A stretch of 64,000 bases of DNA from Nonlabens arenilitoris (GCF_002954765.1 NZ_MTPW01000001.1:1997501-2061500), one strand, 5' to 3'; positions 46,207 through 55,682 are shown, counted from the first letter of the stretch. The notes: generated from the letters alone by a model not told the origin. Numbers and translations are program-made.

Positions 46207-46989
46207 ATGAGCCACATACACTTCTATAAATATCAAGGAACCGGTAACGACTTTGTCATGATTGATAATCGTGATCAATTATTTTCCAAAAACGATACCA
46301 AACTCATAGAGTTATTATGTGACCGTAAATTTGGCATAGGTGCAGATGGACTAATCTTATTAGAAAATCATCCTACGGCACATTTTAAAATGGTCTATTA
46401 TAACGCAGATGGGCAAGAAAGTACCATGTGTGGTAATGGAGGAAGATGCCTTGTGCGATTTGCACAATTTCTAGAAATTATCAAAGACACAGCAACCTTT
46501 GAAGCAATAGATGGTATGCATCACGCTCGAGTTGTAGATGATATATCTATCAGTTTGCAAATGAGTGATGTCACAGAAATGAGGATAGAAAACACCTATG
46601 TGTATACAGATACAGGATCGCCACATCATGTTCAGCTTACTGAAAATTTGACAGAAATAGATGTTTATAAAGAAGGAAAGTACTTGCGAGATAATGTATA
46701 TGGAAAAGCTGGTGCAAATATTAATTTTGTTCAGCTTCAAGATAGCAACACTTTTAAAGTACGTACTTATGAACGTGGAGTAGAGGATGAAACACTAAGT
46801 TGCGGTACTGGCGTCACAGCTGTTGCTATTGCTATGCACAAGACTAACCACACTGCGTCTAATGAGGTGACTTTAGAAACACCTGGTGGTGTTTTAAAAG
46901 TATCTTTTGAAGCTTGTGATACTGGATATGAAAATATATGGCTGACAGGTCCTGCACTGCAAGTATTTAAAGGAACCTTTACCGCATGA
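46207..46989 (+). CDS. dapF: Diaminopimelate epimerase
   Basis: DapF converts LL- to meso-diaminopimelate for lysine and peptidoglycan. The 260-residue protein keeps both catalytic cysteines: Cys75 in STMCGNGGRC and Cys199 in LSCGTGVTA. YQGTGNDFVMID opens the protein. It is the first gene of a run with a GNAT gene (4-base overlap) and mltG (8-base overlap). Confidence 0.96.
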   Translation: MSHIHFYKYQGTGNDFVMIDNRDQLFSKNDTKLIELLCDRKFGIGADGLILLENHPTAHFKMVYYNADGQESTMCGNGGRCLVRFAQFLEIIKDTATFEAIDGMHHARVVDDISISLQMSDVTEMRIENTYVYTDTGSPHHVQLTENLTEIDVYKEGKYLRDNVYGKAGANINFVQLQDSNTFKVRTYERGVEDETLSCGTGVTAVAIAMHKTNHTASNEVTLETPGGVLKVSFEACDTGYENIWLTGPALQVFKGTFTA

Positions 46990-47507
46990 TGTTGCAGTCC
47001 CAACATTGCTTCTTGAGAGCTGTAGATCCCGAGGATATGGAATTTATCTATAAATTAGAAAATAATTCTGAGTTATGGGAAGTGGGAAATACATGGACAC
47101 CATTTTCAAAATATACCATAAGAGAATATCTAGAAAATGCACATCGTGATATCTATGAGGTTAAGCAATTGCGACTTGCCATTTGTAATTTAAAAGAAGA
47201 AATAATAGGTGTTGTGGATCTTTACGATTTTGATCCTTATCATAAACGTGCTGGTGTAGGAATCGTGATATCTCAACATGCTGATAGGCAAAAAGGTTAT
47301 GCCTCTCAAGGATTACAGTTAATGATCGATTATGCTTTTAAACATTTAAGATTACACCAGTTATATGCCGGTGTTACTGAAGATAATGTGGCTAGTAGAA
47401 GATTGTTTGAGAAATTACGCTTTCGCGAAAGCGGAATAAAAAAAGACTGGATTGCCACAGAAACATCATATAAAAACGAAATCACCTACCAGCTTATCAA
47501 TGAATAA
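46986..47507 (+). CDS. GNAT-family N-acetyltransferase (RimJ/RimL-like)
   Basis: A 173-residue acetyltransferase. The acetyl-CoA-binding region is GIVISQHADRQKGYASQGLQ (about 92-111) and the later YAGVTEDNVASRRLFEKL is a typical RimJ/L helix. The substrate is unknown. It overlaps dapF by 4 bases; two ATGs are adjacent (46986, 46989). The palindrome lies within the gene and is read as RFRES near the C-terminus. Confidence 0.9.
   Translation: MMLQSQHCFLRAVDPEDMEFIYKLENNSELWEVGNTWTPFSKYTIREYLENAHRDIYEVKQLRLAICNLKEEIIGVVDLYDFDPYHKRAGVGIVISQHADRQKGYASQGLQLMIDYAFKHLRLHQLYAGVTEDNVASRRLFEKLRFRESGIKKDWIATETSYKNEITYQLINE
47418..47433. repeat. CGCTTTCGCGAAAGCG palindrome, copy 9 (inside GNAT gene)
   Basis: Perfect 16-bp core, read in frame as RFRES. 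Confidence 0.95.
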
Positions 47508-48546
47508 ATATAAAAACGTAATTGTAGGAGTAGCCCTAGTAGGACTGATAGCAATGTCAGTGTTTGCTTATAAAGTATACAGTACATTTTTTAGTGCAAA
47601 CACTAATTTTGATACACAAACCTATGAAGTCTTTATTCCTTCTACTGCAGATTATAATGCTGCTTTTATGCTTGTAGCAGACGCTGTTGATGACAGAGAC
47701 GCATTTCATGAAACAGCTGTCCGTAAAGGTTATAATTCAAACATAAAACCTGGTCGTTACATTCTAAAGAAAGGAATGAGTAATAATGATATTATCAATA
47801 CGATACGCAGTCAAAACCAACCTGTTAAGGTGCGATTTAATAATCAAGAACGATTAGAAGATCTAGCCGGACGGCTAGCACAGCAGGTGGAACCAGATAG
47901 CCTCACTCTATTAAAAGTGATGAAAGATCCAGCATTTTTAAAAGAACATGGGTTTACAGAAGAAACTGCACTGACTATGTATATGCCTAATTCTTATGAT
48001 TGCTACTGGAATACTAGTGCTGTAAAGCTGAGAGATAAAATGTTAAGTGCTTATGAGAATTTCTGGAACGAAGACAGACTTGCTAAAGCAAAAAAGATCG
48101 ATCTCACACCTCAAGAAGTATATACACTTGCCAGTATAGTCCAGAAAGAAACAGCTAAAGCAGATGAACGTCCTAGAGTAGCTGGTGTTTACATGAATAG
48201 ATTAAATAGAGGTATAAAGCTAGATGCAGACCCAACCGTTATTTATGCTAAAAAATTAAAGGAAAAAGACTTCAGTCAGACTATTAAACGTGTGTTATAC
48301 GTTGATTTAACTATCGATTCTCCTTATAATACTTACAAATATTCTAGTTTACCACCTGGACCTATAGTAACACCAGACCTGAACGCTATCGACGCAGTTC
48401 TTAATTATGAGAAACATGGCTATTATTATTTTGTTGCTAATGTTGAAAATTTTGGATATCATAAGTTTGCTAAGACTTTAAGTCAACATAATGTAAATGC
48501 AGCTGCTTATCGCAGATGGGTGAGTAGGCAAGGAATAAATAGGTAA
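47500..48546 (+). CDS. mltG: Endolytic peptidoglycan transglycosylase MltG
   Basis: MltG cuts nascent glycan strands and helps set their length. The 348-residue protein has one N-terminal membrane helix (about 6-25), a LysM-like segment and the YceG catalytic core with IVQKETAKADERPRVAGVYM (catalytic Glu), LNRGIKLDADPTVIYA, YNTYKYSSLPPGPI and YYYFVAN. I start at MNKYKNVIVG, which overlaps the GNAT stop by 8 bases; upstream in-frame codons look like GNAT shadow. Confidence 0.95.
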   Translation: MNKYKNVIVGVALVGLIAMSVFAYKVYSTFFSANTNFDTQTYEVFIPSTADYNAAFMLVADAVDDRDAFHETAVRKGYNSNIKPGRYILKKGMSNNDIINTIRSQNQPVKVRFNNQERLEDLAGRLAQQVEPDSLTLLKVMKDPAFLKEHGFTEETALTMYMPNSYDCYWNTSAVKLRDKMLSAYENFWNEDRLAKAKKIDLTPQEVYTLASIVQKETAKADERPRVAGVYMNRLNRGIKLDADPTVIYAKKLKEKDFSQTIKRVLYVDLTIDSPYNTYKYSSLPPGPIVTPDLNAIDAVLNYEKHGYYYFVANVENFGYHKFAKTLSQHNVNAAAYRRWVSRQGINR

Positions 48547-48726
48547 GTTGTTTCTTCAAGAAAAGCCATATTATTAACTGGTTTCTATTCAAAATATATA
48601 AAATTATCTTTAGTTAAGTTTTTGAAAATCTATGTGAAATACTGTGTATGATTTTGGTTTTCAAATATTTATGAGTCTGTTGGGACTAATTTAACATCTT
48701 AAAAATCCACAACCATTAATTAGTCG

Positions 48727-48734
48727 TAAATTTG
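48727..48734 (+). promoter_or_regulatory. Putative -7 box of the 48781 gene
   Basis: TAAATTTG, a TAnnTTTG match, 46 bases before the ATG. Confidence 0.4.
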
Positions 48735-48780
48735 CGCCGCGTTAAAGAAAGGGTGACAGTAACTTTCGAAAACAAAATTT

Positions 48781-49425
48781 ATGAAATCACGTCATGTGTA
48801 TTTGGTTGTTTTACCATTAGTGTTAATCTTCTGGTCTTTTAGTAATAACCACTTGAAATTAGATTCTGGTGTTTTTAAAACCAGTGATAATAATATCAAT
48901 GAAGAGTTCTATGATGCAGATGCTTTTATAGGCCCTGTGACAAGCTCTAATTTATTTGATGTACGCTATTACTCTTTAGCGATTACACCACCAGATTCAT
49001 TTTTAACCTTTAGAGAAGCTTTAGCTTTTAAGGAATCCCAAGGGAAATTTTGGAAAGTCAATAGTCTCGGTTATATGGGGAAATATCAATTTGGTATGAC
49101 CACATTAGAAACTTTAGGCATTAGAGATTCTTTACAATTTTTGAGATCACCTAGACTACAAGAACGTGTTTTTATAAAAAACCTACGTTACAATCACGAG
49201 ATTCTAGAGCCATATATTGAAAAATATGCCGGTAAAAAAGTAGGAGGAATTTACGTGACTGAAAGTGGTATTCTAGCTGCTGCGCACCTATCTGGTCCCG
49301 GTGGTGTAAAACGTTTCTTTAAAACTAAAGGTCGTAAGTCTAATCGTGATGCTTATGGTAGTTCTGTAAAGACGTATATGAAACGTTTTGGAGGTTATGA
49401 CTTAAGTGAAGTTATCGATTATTAA
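48781..49425 (+). CDS. Lysozyme-fold transglycosylase-like protein
   Basis: A 214-residue protein with an N-terminal hydrophobic signal or anchor (about 6-20). The core has ALAFKESQGKFWKVNSLGYM (probable catalytic Glu about residue 83) and GKYQFGMTTLETLGI, which is the usual lytic-transglycosylase fold pattern, plus AAHLSGPGGVKRFF. A periplasmic cell-wall role is inferred. Its 3' end overlaps the convergent DUF2721 gene by 14 bases. Confidence 0.8.
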   Translation: MKSRHVYLVVLPLVLIFWSFSNNHLKLDSGVFKTSDNNINEEFYDADAFIGPVTSSNLFDVRYYSLAITPPDSFLTFREALAFKESQGKFWKVNSLGYMGKYQFGMTTLETLGIRDSLQFLRSPRLQERVFIKNLRYNHEILEPYIEKYAGKKVGGIYVTESGILAAAHLSGPGGVKRFFKTKGRKSNRDAYGSSVKTYMKRFGGYDLSEVIDY

Positions 49426-49825
49426 CGTCCATTCCGTTTTTACTAATGCTTTCCAGTTGGATTGATAGTGCTTTAGTAGACAACTGCACCTCTATAAGTG
49501 ATAGAATAAGTGATATCATTAAAGCCAGTAAACTGATTCCGAAAACTAGATTTGCCCAAAAATCCAATTCTATATAAATTAAGAACATCGTGATTACCGC
49601 AAGTAAGAAACTTAAAATAGCAACGGCTTGCATATTTTTAATGATGGTCAGTCGCTTTCTTAATTTTTGAACTTGAATACGTATTTTATCTGATGGATTT
49701 TCTTCGTACTTAGCATATAGATTTCTTATTAACGCTGCAATCGCTAGATAACGTGCGTTATAAGCCAGCATGGTTAATGATATGGCTGGGAAGAGTAGGG
49801 CTGGTATGCTTAGGGATAATTCCAA
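49412..49825 (-). CDS. DUF2721 family membrane protein
   Basis: A 137-residue membrane protein with three hydrophobic segments (about 5-25, 66-86, 91-115) and a basic loop between the first two. It matches the DUF2721 pattern (SIPALLFPAISLTMLAYNARYLAI). Function unknown. Its stop lies inside the 3' end of the convergent lysozyme-fold gene. Confidence 0.85.
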   Translation of the reverse strand: MELSLSIPALLFPAISLTMLAYNARYLAIAALIRNLYAKYEENPSDKIRIQVQKLRKRLTIIKNMQAVAILSFLLAVITMFLIYIELDFWANLVFGISLLALMISLILSLIEVQLSTKALSIQLESISKNGMDVNNR

Positions 49826-49915
49826 AACTTGATTTTTAGTTAACTAATGATTACGTTATCAGACATTGAAAGTTTTATATCTACAGTGAATGAAGTCTTT
49901 AAATAAACACTGTGG

Positions 49916-50584
49916 TTAAGCTCTACTCCCAAAAATCGCACTACCTATCCTCACCATCGTGCTGCCTTCTTCTATCGCGATTTTATAATCGCCTGTCATT
50001 CCCATAGAAAGTGTTTTCAAATCGTGTGAATCACTAATCAGGTGATTGTCGTTGATATGATCTAGTAATGTTTTGAGACTTTTAAACTCTTTACGTACTT
50101 GTTCTTCATTATCTGTAAAAGTGGCCATGCCCATCAGTCCTGTGATGCGCACGTTTTTATAACCTGCAAAGGCATCACTGCTTAATAACTCGAGCAGTTC
50201 ATTTTGATCAAAACCAAATTTTGTTTCCTCTTCAGCAATATGAATCTGTAAAAGACAATCGATGACTCTTTCGTTTTTTTCTGCTTGTTTGTTGATTTCC
50301 TTGAGTAATCGTGGTGAATCCACACTGTGAATTAAATGAACATAAGGCGCCATATATTTTACCTTATTGCGCTGTGTGTGACCTATCATGTGCCAGTAAA
50401 TGTCCTTAGGTAGCGTTTCCCATTTTTCGGTCATTTCCTGAATTTTATTCTCGCCAAAGTGTCTTTGTCCAGCATCATAAGCTTCTTGCACATCGCTTAT
50501 AGGTTTGGTTTTGCTTACGGCAACTAGAGTGGCTTTGGGTTCTATGCTTTCGCGAAAGCGTAATAAATGATCTTTTATGCTCAT
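49916..50584 (-). CDS. yggS: YggS-family PLP-binding protein
   Basis: A 222-residue fold-type III PLP protein involved in vitamin B6 and amino-acid homeostasis. The PLP lysine is Lys25 in AVSKTKP. HFGENKIQEM, WHMIGHTQRNK, GLMGMATF and LSMGMTGDYKIAIEEGSTMVR are conserved. The palindrome is read as LRFRES at residues 8-13. It overlaps the DUF1015 gene by 4 bases. Confidence 0.94.
   Translation of the reverse strand: MSIKDHLLRFRESIEPKATLVAVSKTKPISDVQEAYDAGQRHFGENKIQEMTEKWETLPKDIYWHMIGHTQRNKVKYMAPYVHLIHSVDSPRLLKEINKQAEKNERVIDCLLQIHIAEEETKFGFDQNELLELLSSDAFAGYKNVRITGLMGMATFTDNEEQVRKEFKSLKTLLDHINDNHLISDSHDLKTLSMGMTGDYKIAIEEGSTMVRIGSAIFGSRA
50545..50560. repeat. TGCTTTCGCGAAAGCG, copy 10 (inside yggS)
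   Basis: One-mismatch copy of the palindrome, read on the minus strand as RFRES near the N-terminus of YggS. Confidence 0.9.
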
Positions 50585-51804
50585 GATTCAAATTCGTAAA
50601 TGGTAAGGCCGCTAGGTAACTTAGGTCTGATGTAAGTGCTTTTAGGTGGCATGATTAGAGACTCGTCTGCGATGGATTTCATTTGCTCTACTGTGGCTGG
50701 GAATAAACCAAAACCAACGGCAAATTCATTTTTATCTACTCGATCTTTAATGCGCAATAAATCTGTTTGTCCATAGCTATAAGCGATACGAGAATCGTTG
50801 CGCAAGTCCTCTATGCCTAATATAGGATTTAAGACCAAATCAAATAACATTTGAGTGTCCAGATCATCGAGTGGTGTTTCAATGTTATAAGTGTCTTTAC
50901 GTAAATACAAACTGTAAAACTCGCCATCTAGATACATAGAGAAATGGTGTTTTTTTGATGGTTTGTACATCTCCAGACCACGATTCTGTATGCGGAATTT
51001 CATATCCAGTTGCATGAGAAAAGCTTCTTTACTCAAACCGTTTAGATCTTTAATGAGTCTATTAAATTCATAGATACGCAACTGACTTTGAGCGATGAGG
51101 TAGCTCATAAAGTGATTATAGCTGTCGTGCTTTTCTCCCATCTCACTAGCGAGTAGGGAAGAACTGGCACTACGATGGTGACCATCTGCAATATAGATGT
51201 GTGGCATGGCTGCAAATTGCTGTTGCAATAACTCTATATGATGGATGTCTTTTATCACCCATAGTTTATGACAACTGCGATCTGTGGTGACAAAATCATA
51301 GACAGGTCTTTGCTTTTTTTCATGGTCAATTACTTCATCAATAACGTGGTCATCTGGATAGGTGAGTAGTACAGGCTCTGCATTAAAGCCTACTGTTTTT
51401 AAGTAGTCTTTAAATAACTTTTCTCGTTGTTCTAAAGTGTCTTCATGCTTTTTAATCTTTCCATTATCATAGTCTGATGTAGCAGTTCCGGCTATGATGC
51501 CTGTGTATGAGTGTACTGCATCTGACCTTTCATAGATGTAAAATACAGGCGACTTATCTTGAACAAGGTATTGTTCTTCCTTAAATTCTAGATACCGATT
51601 GCGCACTAGATTAAATCGCTCTTCTCCTTTAAGGCTATTACTGAATTTATAACCAGGATTGAGAATGTGCAAAAAGCTAAAGGGATTATATTTTAAAATC
51701 GCCTCTAGCTCTGTGTCACTATAATCTTGATAGGTGCGCGATATGACGTGTGACGCCATATGCGGTGCTGCTCTTACTCCTTTAAAAGGTTTTATGATGG
51801 GCAT
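50581..51804 (-). CDS. DUF1015 family protein
   Basis: A 407-residue cytoplasmic protein of the DUF1015 family: PFKGVRAAPHMASHV near the start, IYERSDAVHSYTGIIAG, DGHHRSASSSLLA near the centre and FGLFPATVEQMKSIADESLIMPPKSTY near the end, all family hallmarks. Some members are suspected kinases or phosphatases related to serine metabolism. It overlaps yggS by 4 bases and starts 9 bases downstream of the hydroxyacyl-CoA dehydrogenase stop. Confidence 0.92.
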   Translation of the reverse strand: MPIIKPFKGVRAAPHMASHVISRTYQDYSDTELEAILKYNPFSFLHILNPGYKFSNSLKGEERFNLVRNRYLEFKEEQYLVQDKSPVFYIYERSDAVHSYTGIIAGTATSDYDNGKIKKHEDTLEQREKLFKDYLKTVGFNAEPVLLTYPDDHVIDEVIDHEKKQRPVYDFVTTDRSCHKLWVIKDIHHIELLQQQFAAMPHIYIADGHHRSASSSLLASEMGEKHDSYNHFMSYLIAQSQLRIYEFNRLIKDLNGLSKEAFLMQLDMKFRIQNRGLEMYKPSKKHHFSMYLDGEFYSLYLRKDTYNIETPLDDLDTQMLFDLVLNPILGIEDLRNDSRIAYSYGQTDLLRIKDRVDKNEFAVGFGLFPATVEQMKSIADESLIMPPKSTYIRPKLPSGLTIYEFES

Positions 51805-51813
51805 TTAAAAATC

Positions 51814-52701
51814 CTATTTAAAACTAGCACTCACTTTCTCTGCTTTTCTGGATTCTGAATAGTCATAAAAACCTTCTCCAGATTTCACACCTTTTTTGCC
51901 TGCCATGACCATATTTACTAATAATGGACATGGAGCATATTTAGGGTTTTTGAACCCATCGTGCATTACATTAAGAATAGAAAGACAAACGTCTAGTCCT
52001 ATAAAATCTGCTAGTTGTAATGGTCCCATAGGATGTGCCATACCTAATTTCATTACCGTGTCGATTTCTTGTACACCTGCAACGCCATTATATAAGGTTT
52101 CAATAGCCTCATTAATCATAGGCATTAAAATACGGTTTGCTACAAATCCAGGATAATCATTTACTTCAGTAGGTGTTTTACCTAGTTGTTTTGATAACTC
52201 CATGATGGTTGTAGTCACCTCATCACTAGTAGAATAACCTCTTATGATTTCTACCAGTTTCATAATAGGCACTGGATTCATAAAATGCATTCCTATAACT
52301 TTCTCTGGACGTTTAGTAACAGACGCTATTTGAGTAATAGAAATAGATGAAGTGTTAGTCGATAGAATACAATCTGCCGGAGCAAATTCATCCATCTGTC
52401 CAAATATTTTTAGTTTAAGATCTACATTTTCTGTAGCTGCTTCTACTATTAAGTCTGCTTTTTCAACACCAGATTTTAAATCTGTAAATGTTGAGATATT
52501 ACTTAAAGTTTCGTTTTTATCAGCTTCTGTAATTTTTTCTTTTGCAATCATACGATCTAGGTTCTTTGAGATGGTACCTAAACCACGATCAATATTTTCT
52601 TGAGAAATATCGACTAGCGAAACATTAAATCCAGATTGTGCAAATGTGTGTGCAATACCATTACCCATGGTTCCTGCGCCTATTACGGTTATATTTTTCA
52701 T
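51814..52701 (-). CDS. 3-hydroxybutyryl-CoA dehydrogenase
   Basis: A 295-residue NAD-dependent 3-hydroxyacyl-CoA dehydrogenase. GAGTMGNGIAHTFAQSG is the Rossmann motif, LSTNTSSISIT and VIGMHFMNPVPIMKLVEII hold the catalytic His, and DYPGFVANRILMPMINEAI and KLGMAHPMGPLQLADFIGLD are family blocks. Likely in fatty-acid or butyrate-type metabolism. It belongs to a run of five genes on this strand (Gfo/Idh to yggS). Confidence 0.93.
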   Translation of the reverse strand: MKNITVIGAGTMGNGIAHTFAQSGFNVSLVDISQENIDRGLGTISKNLDRMIAKEKITEADKNETLSNISTFTDLKSGVEKADLIVEAATENVDLKLKIFGQMDEFAPADCILSTNTSSISITQIASVTKRPEKVIGMHFMNPVPIMKLVEIIRGYSTSDEVTTTIMELSKQLGKTPTEVNDYPGFVANRILMPMINEAIETLYNGVAGVQEIDTVMKLGMAHPMGPLQLADFIGLDVCLSILNVMHDGFKNPKYAPCPLLVNMVMAGKKGVKSGEGFYDYSESRKAEKVSASFK

Positions 52702-52703
52702 TG

Positions 52704-53966
52704 TTATAGCTGTTTATTTTTTAATAATTTGTTACCATATTCTTTTAAAATGGAAGCGATAGCAATAAAACTATCATAAGCTTCCTGACTATTAAAATCA
52801 GTATTTAAAAAGGTGATTTGACCTATATTAGTTTTAGGATTAAAATACATTAAGGTAGAAACACCTGGATCACCACCAGAGTGACCTATGCCATCTCTTT
52901 CATAGGTGATAAACATTCCTTTATTAAAACCTTTCTGAAAGGCGGCCATTGATTTTTCTGTTTTAAACATCGATTCATTCAGTTGCTTTTTATAGAACTG
53001 TACATAAGTGGACGTTTTTAATAAAGTTCCCTTACCATTATATCCATTAATAAGTTCAGTAAGAATTATTCCTAAATCGTTAGGTGTGGTATATAAACCA
53101 CCATCTGCAAATGTGATCAATCGATACACAGGATAACGCAGTTCTAGCGTGCTGTATAAAGAGCTACGTTGACGCGAGTCTAGGTCTGCAACATTCCAAG
53201 AGGTATTTTTTAAACCTAAAGGGTCAATAATGTGCTTTTTAGAATAGCTCTTGAAATCTTCACCAACTGCTCTTTCAATAATGTAAGCCGTTAATCCTGC
53301 CGCTATATTTGAGTAAGAATATGCTGTACCTGGTGCATAATCACTATAGATATATGAAGTAAGTGCCGTATCTGTGGTCGTTAAACCATTTTTTAAAAAG
53401 TCTTGTAGAGATAAAGCTTCCTTGTCCGTCTGAAAATATTTTAATTCTTCTTGATCAATTTTAGGATTATCTACAGCGTCATCTTCAAGATTGATATAGC
53501 TTAAGTCATAATAATCACCGTCTAAAATACTACTTGTGTGTGAGGTTAGATGTCTTACTAAAATAGGATCATCTGGATATTGAGGATTACGTACATTAAA
53601 ATCAAGATAATTGTTAATATCATCATCCAGATTGATGTGTCCGTCTTCGACCGCTTTAGCAAGAGTTAATCCCAAGATTACTTTTGAGATTGAAGCGATG
53701 TTTTGAATGGTGTTTTCTGTATAATCTGCTCTTATTTTGCGATCTAGATATCCATATCCTTCTTGAAAAACAGGTCCTTTTTCATTAACTATAGAAACAC
53801 CTATACCATGAAATTGTTTCAGTTGGTGTATGCTATCTAATTTTTTATCCAGTTCTACTTCAACAGCTTTTACAATGATATTTTCATCTGTAGCTGTAGT
53901 ATCAGCGTTTTTGCAGCTGCTCAAACCACATAAAATCATTAAGCTAACTAGAAGTTTGTAATTCAT
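52704..53966 (-). CDS. Beta-lactamase-fold serine hydrolase lipoprotein
   Basis: A 420-residue class C beta-lactamase-like (PBP4/esterase) protein. Lipobox LSSC (Cys18), catalytic SxxK Ser92-Ile-Ser-Lys95, YSN in TAYSYSNIAAG (about residue 213) and GHSGGDPG as the KTG-equivalent. Whether it acts on beta-lactams, peptidoglycan peptides or esters is not shown. Its start overlaps the upstream Gfo/Idh gene by one base. Confidence 0.92.
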   Translation of the reverse strand: MNYKLLVSLMILCGLSSCKNADTTATDENIIVKAVEVELDKKLDSIHQLKQFHGIGVSIVNEKGPVFQEGYGYLDRKIRADYTENTIQNIASISKVILGLTLAKAVEDGHINLDDDINNYLDFNVRNPQYPDDPILVRHLTSHTSSILDGDYYDLSYINLEDDAVDNPKIDQEELKYFQTDKEALSLQDFLKNGLTTTDTALTSYIYSDYAPGTAYSYSNIAAGLTAYIIERAVGEDFKSYSKKHIIDPLGLKNTSWNVADLDSRQRSSLYSTLELRYPVYRLITFADGGLYTTPNDLGIILTELINGYNGKGTLLKTSTYVQFYKKQLNESMFKTEKSMAAFQKGFNKGMFITYERDGIGHSGGDPGVSTLMYFNPKTNIGQITFLNTDFNSQEAYDSFIAIASILKEYGNKLLKNKQL

Positions 53967-54934
53967 TACAGTGATTTAAATTCCTTAATGATTTTTAAGG
54001 CTACATCTAGTGCCGCTGTTCCATCTTCTAGATTTACCACTGGTCTGGTATCATTTTCTATAGCGTCTGCAAATGTCTCTAGTTCATCGAGTATGGCATT
54101 ATTATCTGCCACATCAGGATTGTCAAAATAGATTTGTTTTTTCTCGCCTTCGGCATTTTTAAGAATCATATCAAAATCTCCTGGAACTTCAGGAGCATCT
54201 TTCATGCGCACCACTTCTACAGCCTTAGTTAAAAAATCAACAGATATGTAAGCATCACGCTGGAAAAAACGTGCCTTACGCATTTTCTTAAGACTGATAC
54301 GACTAGCCGTTAGATTTGCAACACAACCATTTTCAAATTCTATACGAGCATTGGCAATGTCCGGAGTTTTAGAAATTACAGAAACACCACTTGCGCTTAC
54401 AGATTTTACAGGGCTTTTTACCACACTTAATATGGCATCAATATCGTGTATCATTAAATCCAGCACCACACTTACATCCGTACCACGTGGATTAAACTCT
54501 GCCAGGCGATGAGTTTCTATAAACATAGGATTATCAAATCGATCCACTACTGATCTAAATGCAGGATTGAAACGTTCTACCTGACCTACTTGACCTTTTA
54601 CATTACGCTTTCGCGAAAGCGCAATTAAATCATTTGCCTCTTCTACAGTAACCGTTATAGGTTTCTCAACAAATAAGTGCTTGCCAGCCTCGAGTACTTT
54701 CATTCCACTCTCGTGGTGGTAAGAAGTAGGAGTGACCACATCTATCATATCACAGGCCGCGATAAGTGCGTCGATGTCTGAAAAATATTTGTAACCAAAC
54801 TCTGCCTCAATGGATGCTGCATACTCGGGATTTGCATCATAAAATCCTATTAATTCATAACGCTCACTTTGTTCTAGAAGTCTTAAGTGAATTTTTCCGA
54901 GGTGTCCAGCACCTAGCACGCCAGCTTTAAGCAT
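53966..54934 (-). CDS. Gfo/Idh/MocA-family oxidoreductase
   Basis: A 322-residue NAD(P)-dependent sugar-type oxidoreductase. The Rossmann motif is GVLGAGHLGKIHLRLL (residues 5-20), and GKHLFVEKPITV carries the conserved Glu-Lys-Pro. The C-terminal beta-sheet domain is complete. Substrate unknown. The palindrome lies within the gene and is read as ALSRKR, a third reading frame of the same repeat. Confidence 0.93.
   Translation of the reverse strand: MLKAGVLGAGHLGKIHLRLLEQSERYELIGFYDANPEYAASIEAEFGYKYFSDIDALIAACDMIDVVTPTSYHHESGMKVLEAGKHLFVEKPITVTVEEANDLIALSRKRNVKGQVGQVERFNPAFRSVVDRFDNPMFIETHRLAEFNPRGTDVSVVLDLMIHDIDAILSVVKSPVKSVSASGVSVISKTPDIANARIEFENGCVANLTASRISLKKMRKARFFQRDAYISVDFLTKAVEVVRMKDAPEVPGDFDMILKNAEGEKKQIYFDNPDVADNNAILDELETFADAIENDTRPVVNLEDGTAALDVALKIIKEFKSL
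54606..54621. repeat. CGCTTTCGCGAAAGCG palindrome, copy 11 (inside Gfo/Idh gene)
   Basis: Perfect core, read on the minus strand as ALSRKR. Confidence 0.95.
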
Positions 54935-54951
54935 AGTTTATGTGTTTTCCA

Positions 54952-54959
54952 CAAAAATA
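54952..54959 (-). promoter_or_regulatory. Putative -7 box of the Gfo/Idh run
   Basis: TATTTTTG on the minus strand, 17 bases upstream of the Gfo/Idh ATG. Confidence 0.45.
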
Positions 54960-55091
54960 AGGATTAGCGAGCAGAAAATTATCTTAAATCTTTTTGATAA
55001 AAGTGCTGTACTTTTTAAGCAGTCATTATAAATTAGCGGTATCAAAGACGACTTCATACATAAAGGTAAAAGACGACAGCTCGTTGAGTTG

Positions 55092-55682
55092 ATGCGTGAG
55101 AAAGGAATCAAGGACCAGCGTGTGCTGGATGCCATGAATAAAGTGCCACGTCATGTTTTTTTGGACAGTTCTTTTCTAGAGCATGCTTATCAAAATAAAG
55201 CTTTTCCTATAGGTGCAGATCAGACCATATCACATCCTTATACAGTGGCTTTTCAAAGTGAACTATTACAAGTAAAACCCAATGATAAGGTATTAGAAAT
55301 AGGAACAGGTAGTGGTTATCAATGTGCTGTACTTCTAGAAATGGGTGCACAGGTTTATACTATTGAACGACAAAATGAATTGTATAAAAAGACCAATTTG
55401 ATCTTCAGAAAATTAAATTACAGGCCTAAAAGATATTTCTTTGGCGATGGATACAAAGGCATGCCAGAAGATGCACCTTTTGATTCTATTATCGTTACAT
55501 GCGGCGCGCCTTATATTCCTCAAACTTTATTAGGTCAACTTAAGATAGGTGGTCGCATGGTCATACCAGTAGGTGATGATCCACAAATCATGACTTTATT
55601 AATTAGAGAATCTGCGACACAATTTTCTAAGGAGACTTTTGGTGAGTTCAGGTTTGTTCCATTTTTAGATGGGAAACAATAA
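55092..55682 (+). CDS. pcm: Protein-L-isoaspartate O-methyltransferase
   Basis: Pcm repairs isoaspartyl residues with SAM. The SAM motif VLEIGTGSGYQ, the substrate motif FPIGADQTISHPYTVA and VTCGAPYIPQTLLGQLKIGG are intact. The first ATG in frame is at 55092, but the frame upstream reads IKDDFIHKGKRRQLVEL back to a stop at 55029, and that stretch looks like the normal N-terminus of the family. There is no ATG, GTG or TTG in it except the TTG at 55089. An ATC at 55041 occupies the place where homologues would start. The true start is uncertain; I give the conservative ATG. Confidence 0.88.
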   Translation: MREKGIKDQRVLDAMNKVPRHVFLDSSFLEHAYQNKAFPIGADQTISHPYTVAFQSELLQVKPNDKVLEIGTGSGYQCAVLLEMGAQVYTIERQNELYKKTNLIFRKLNYRPKRYFFGDGYKGMPEDAPFDSIIVTCGAPYIPQTLLGQLKIGGRMVIPVGDDPQIMTLLIRESATQFSKETFGEFRFVPFLDGKQ

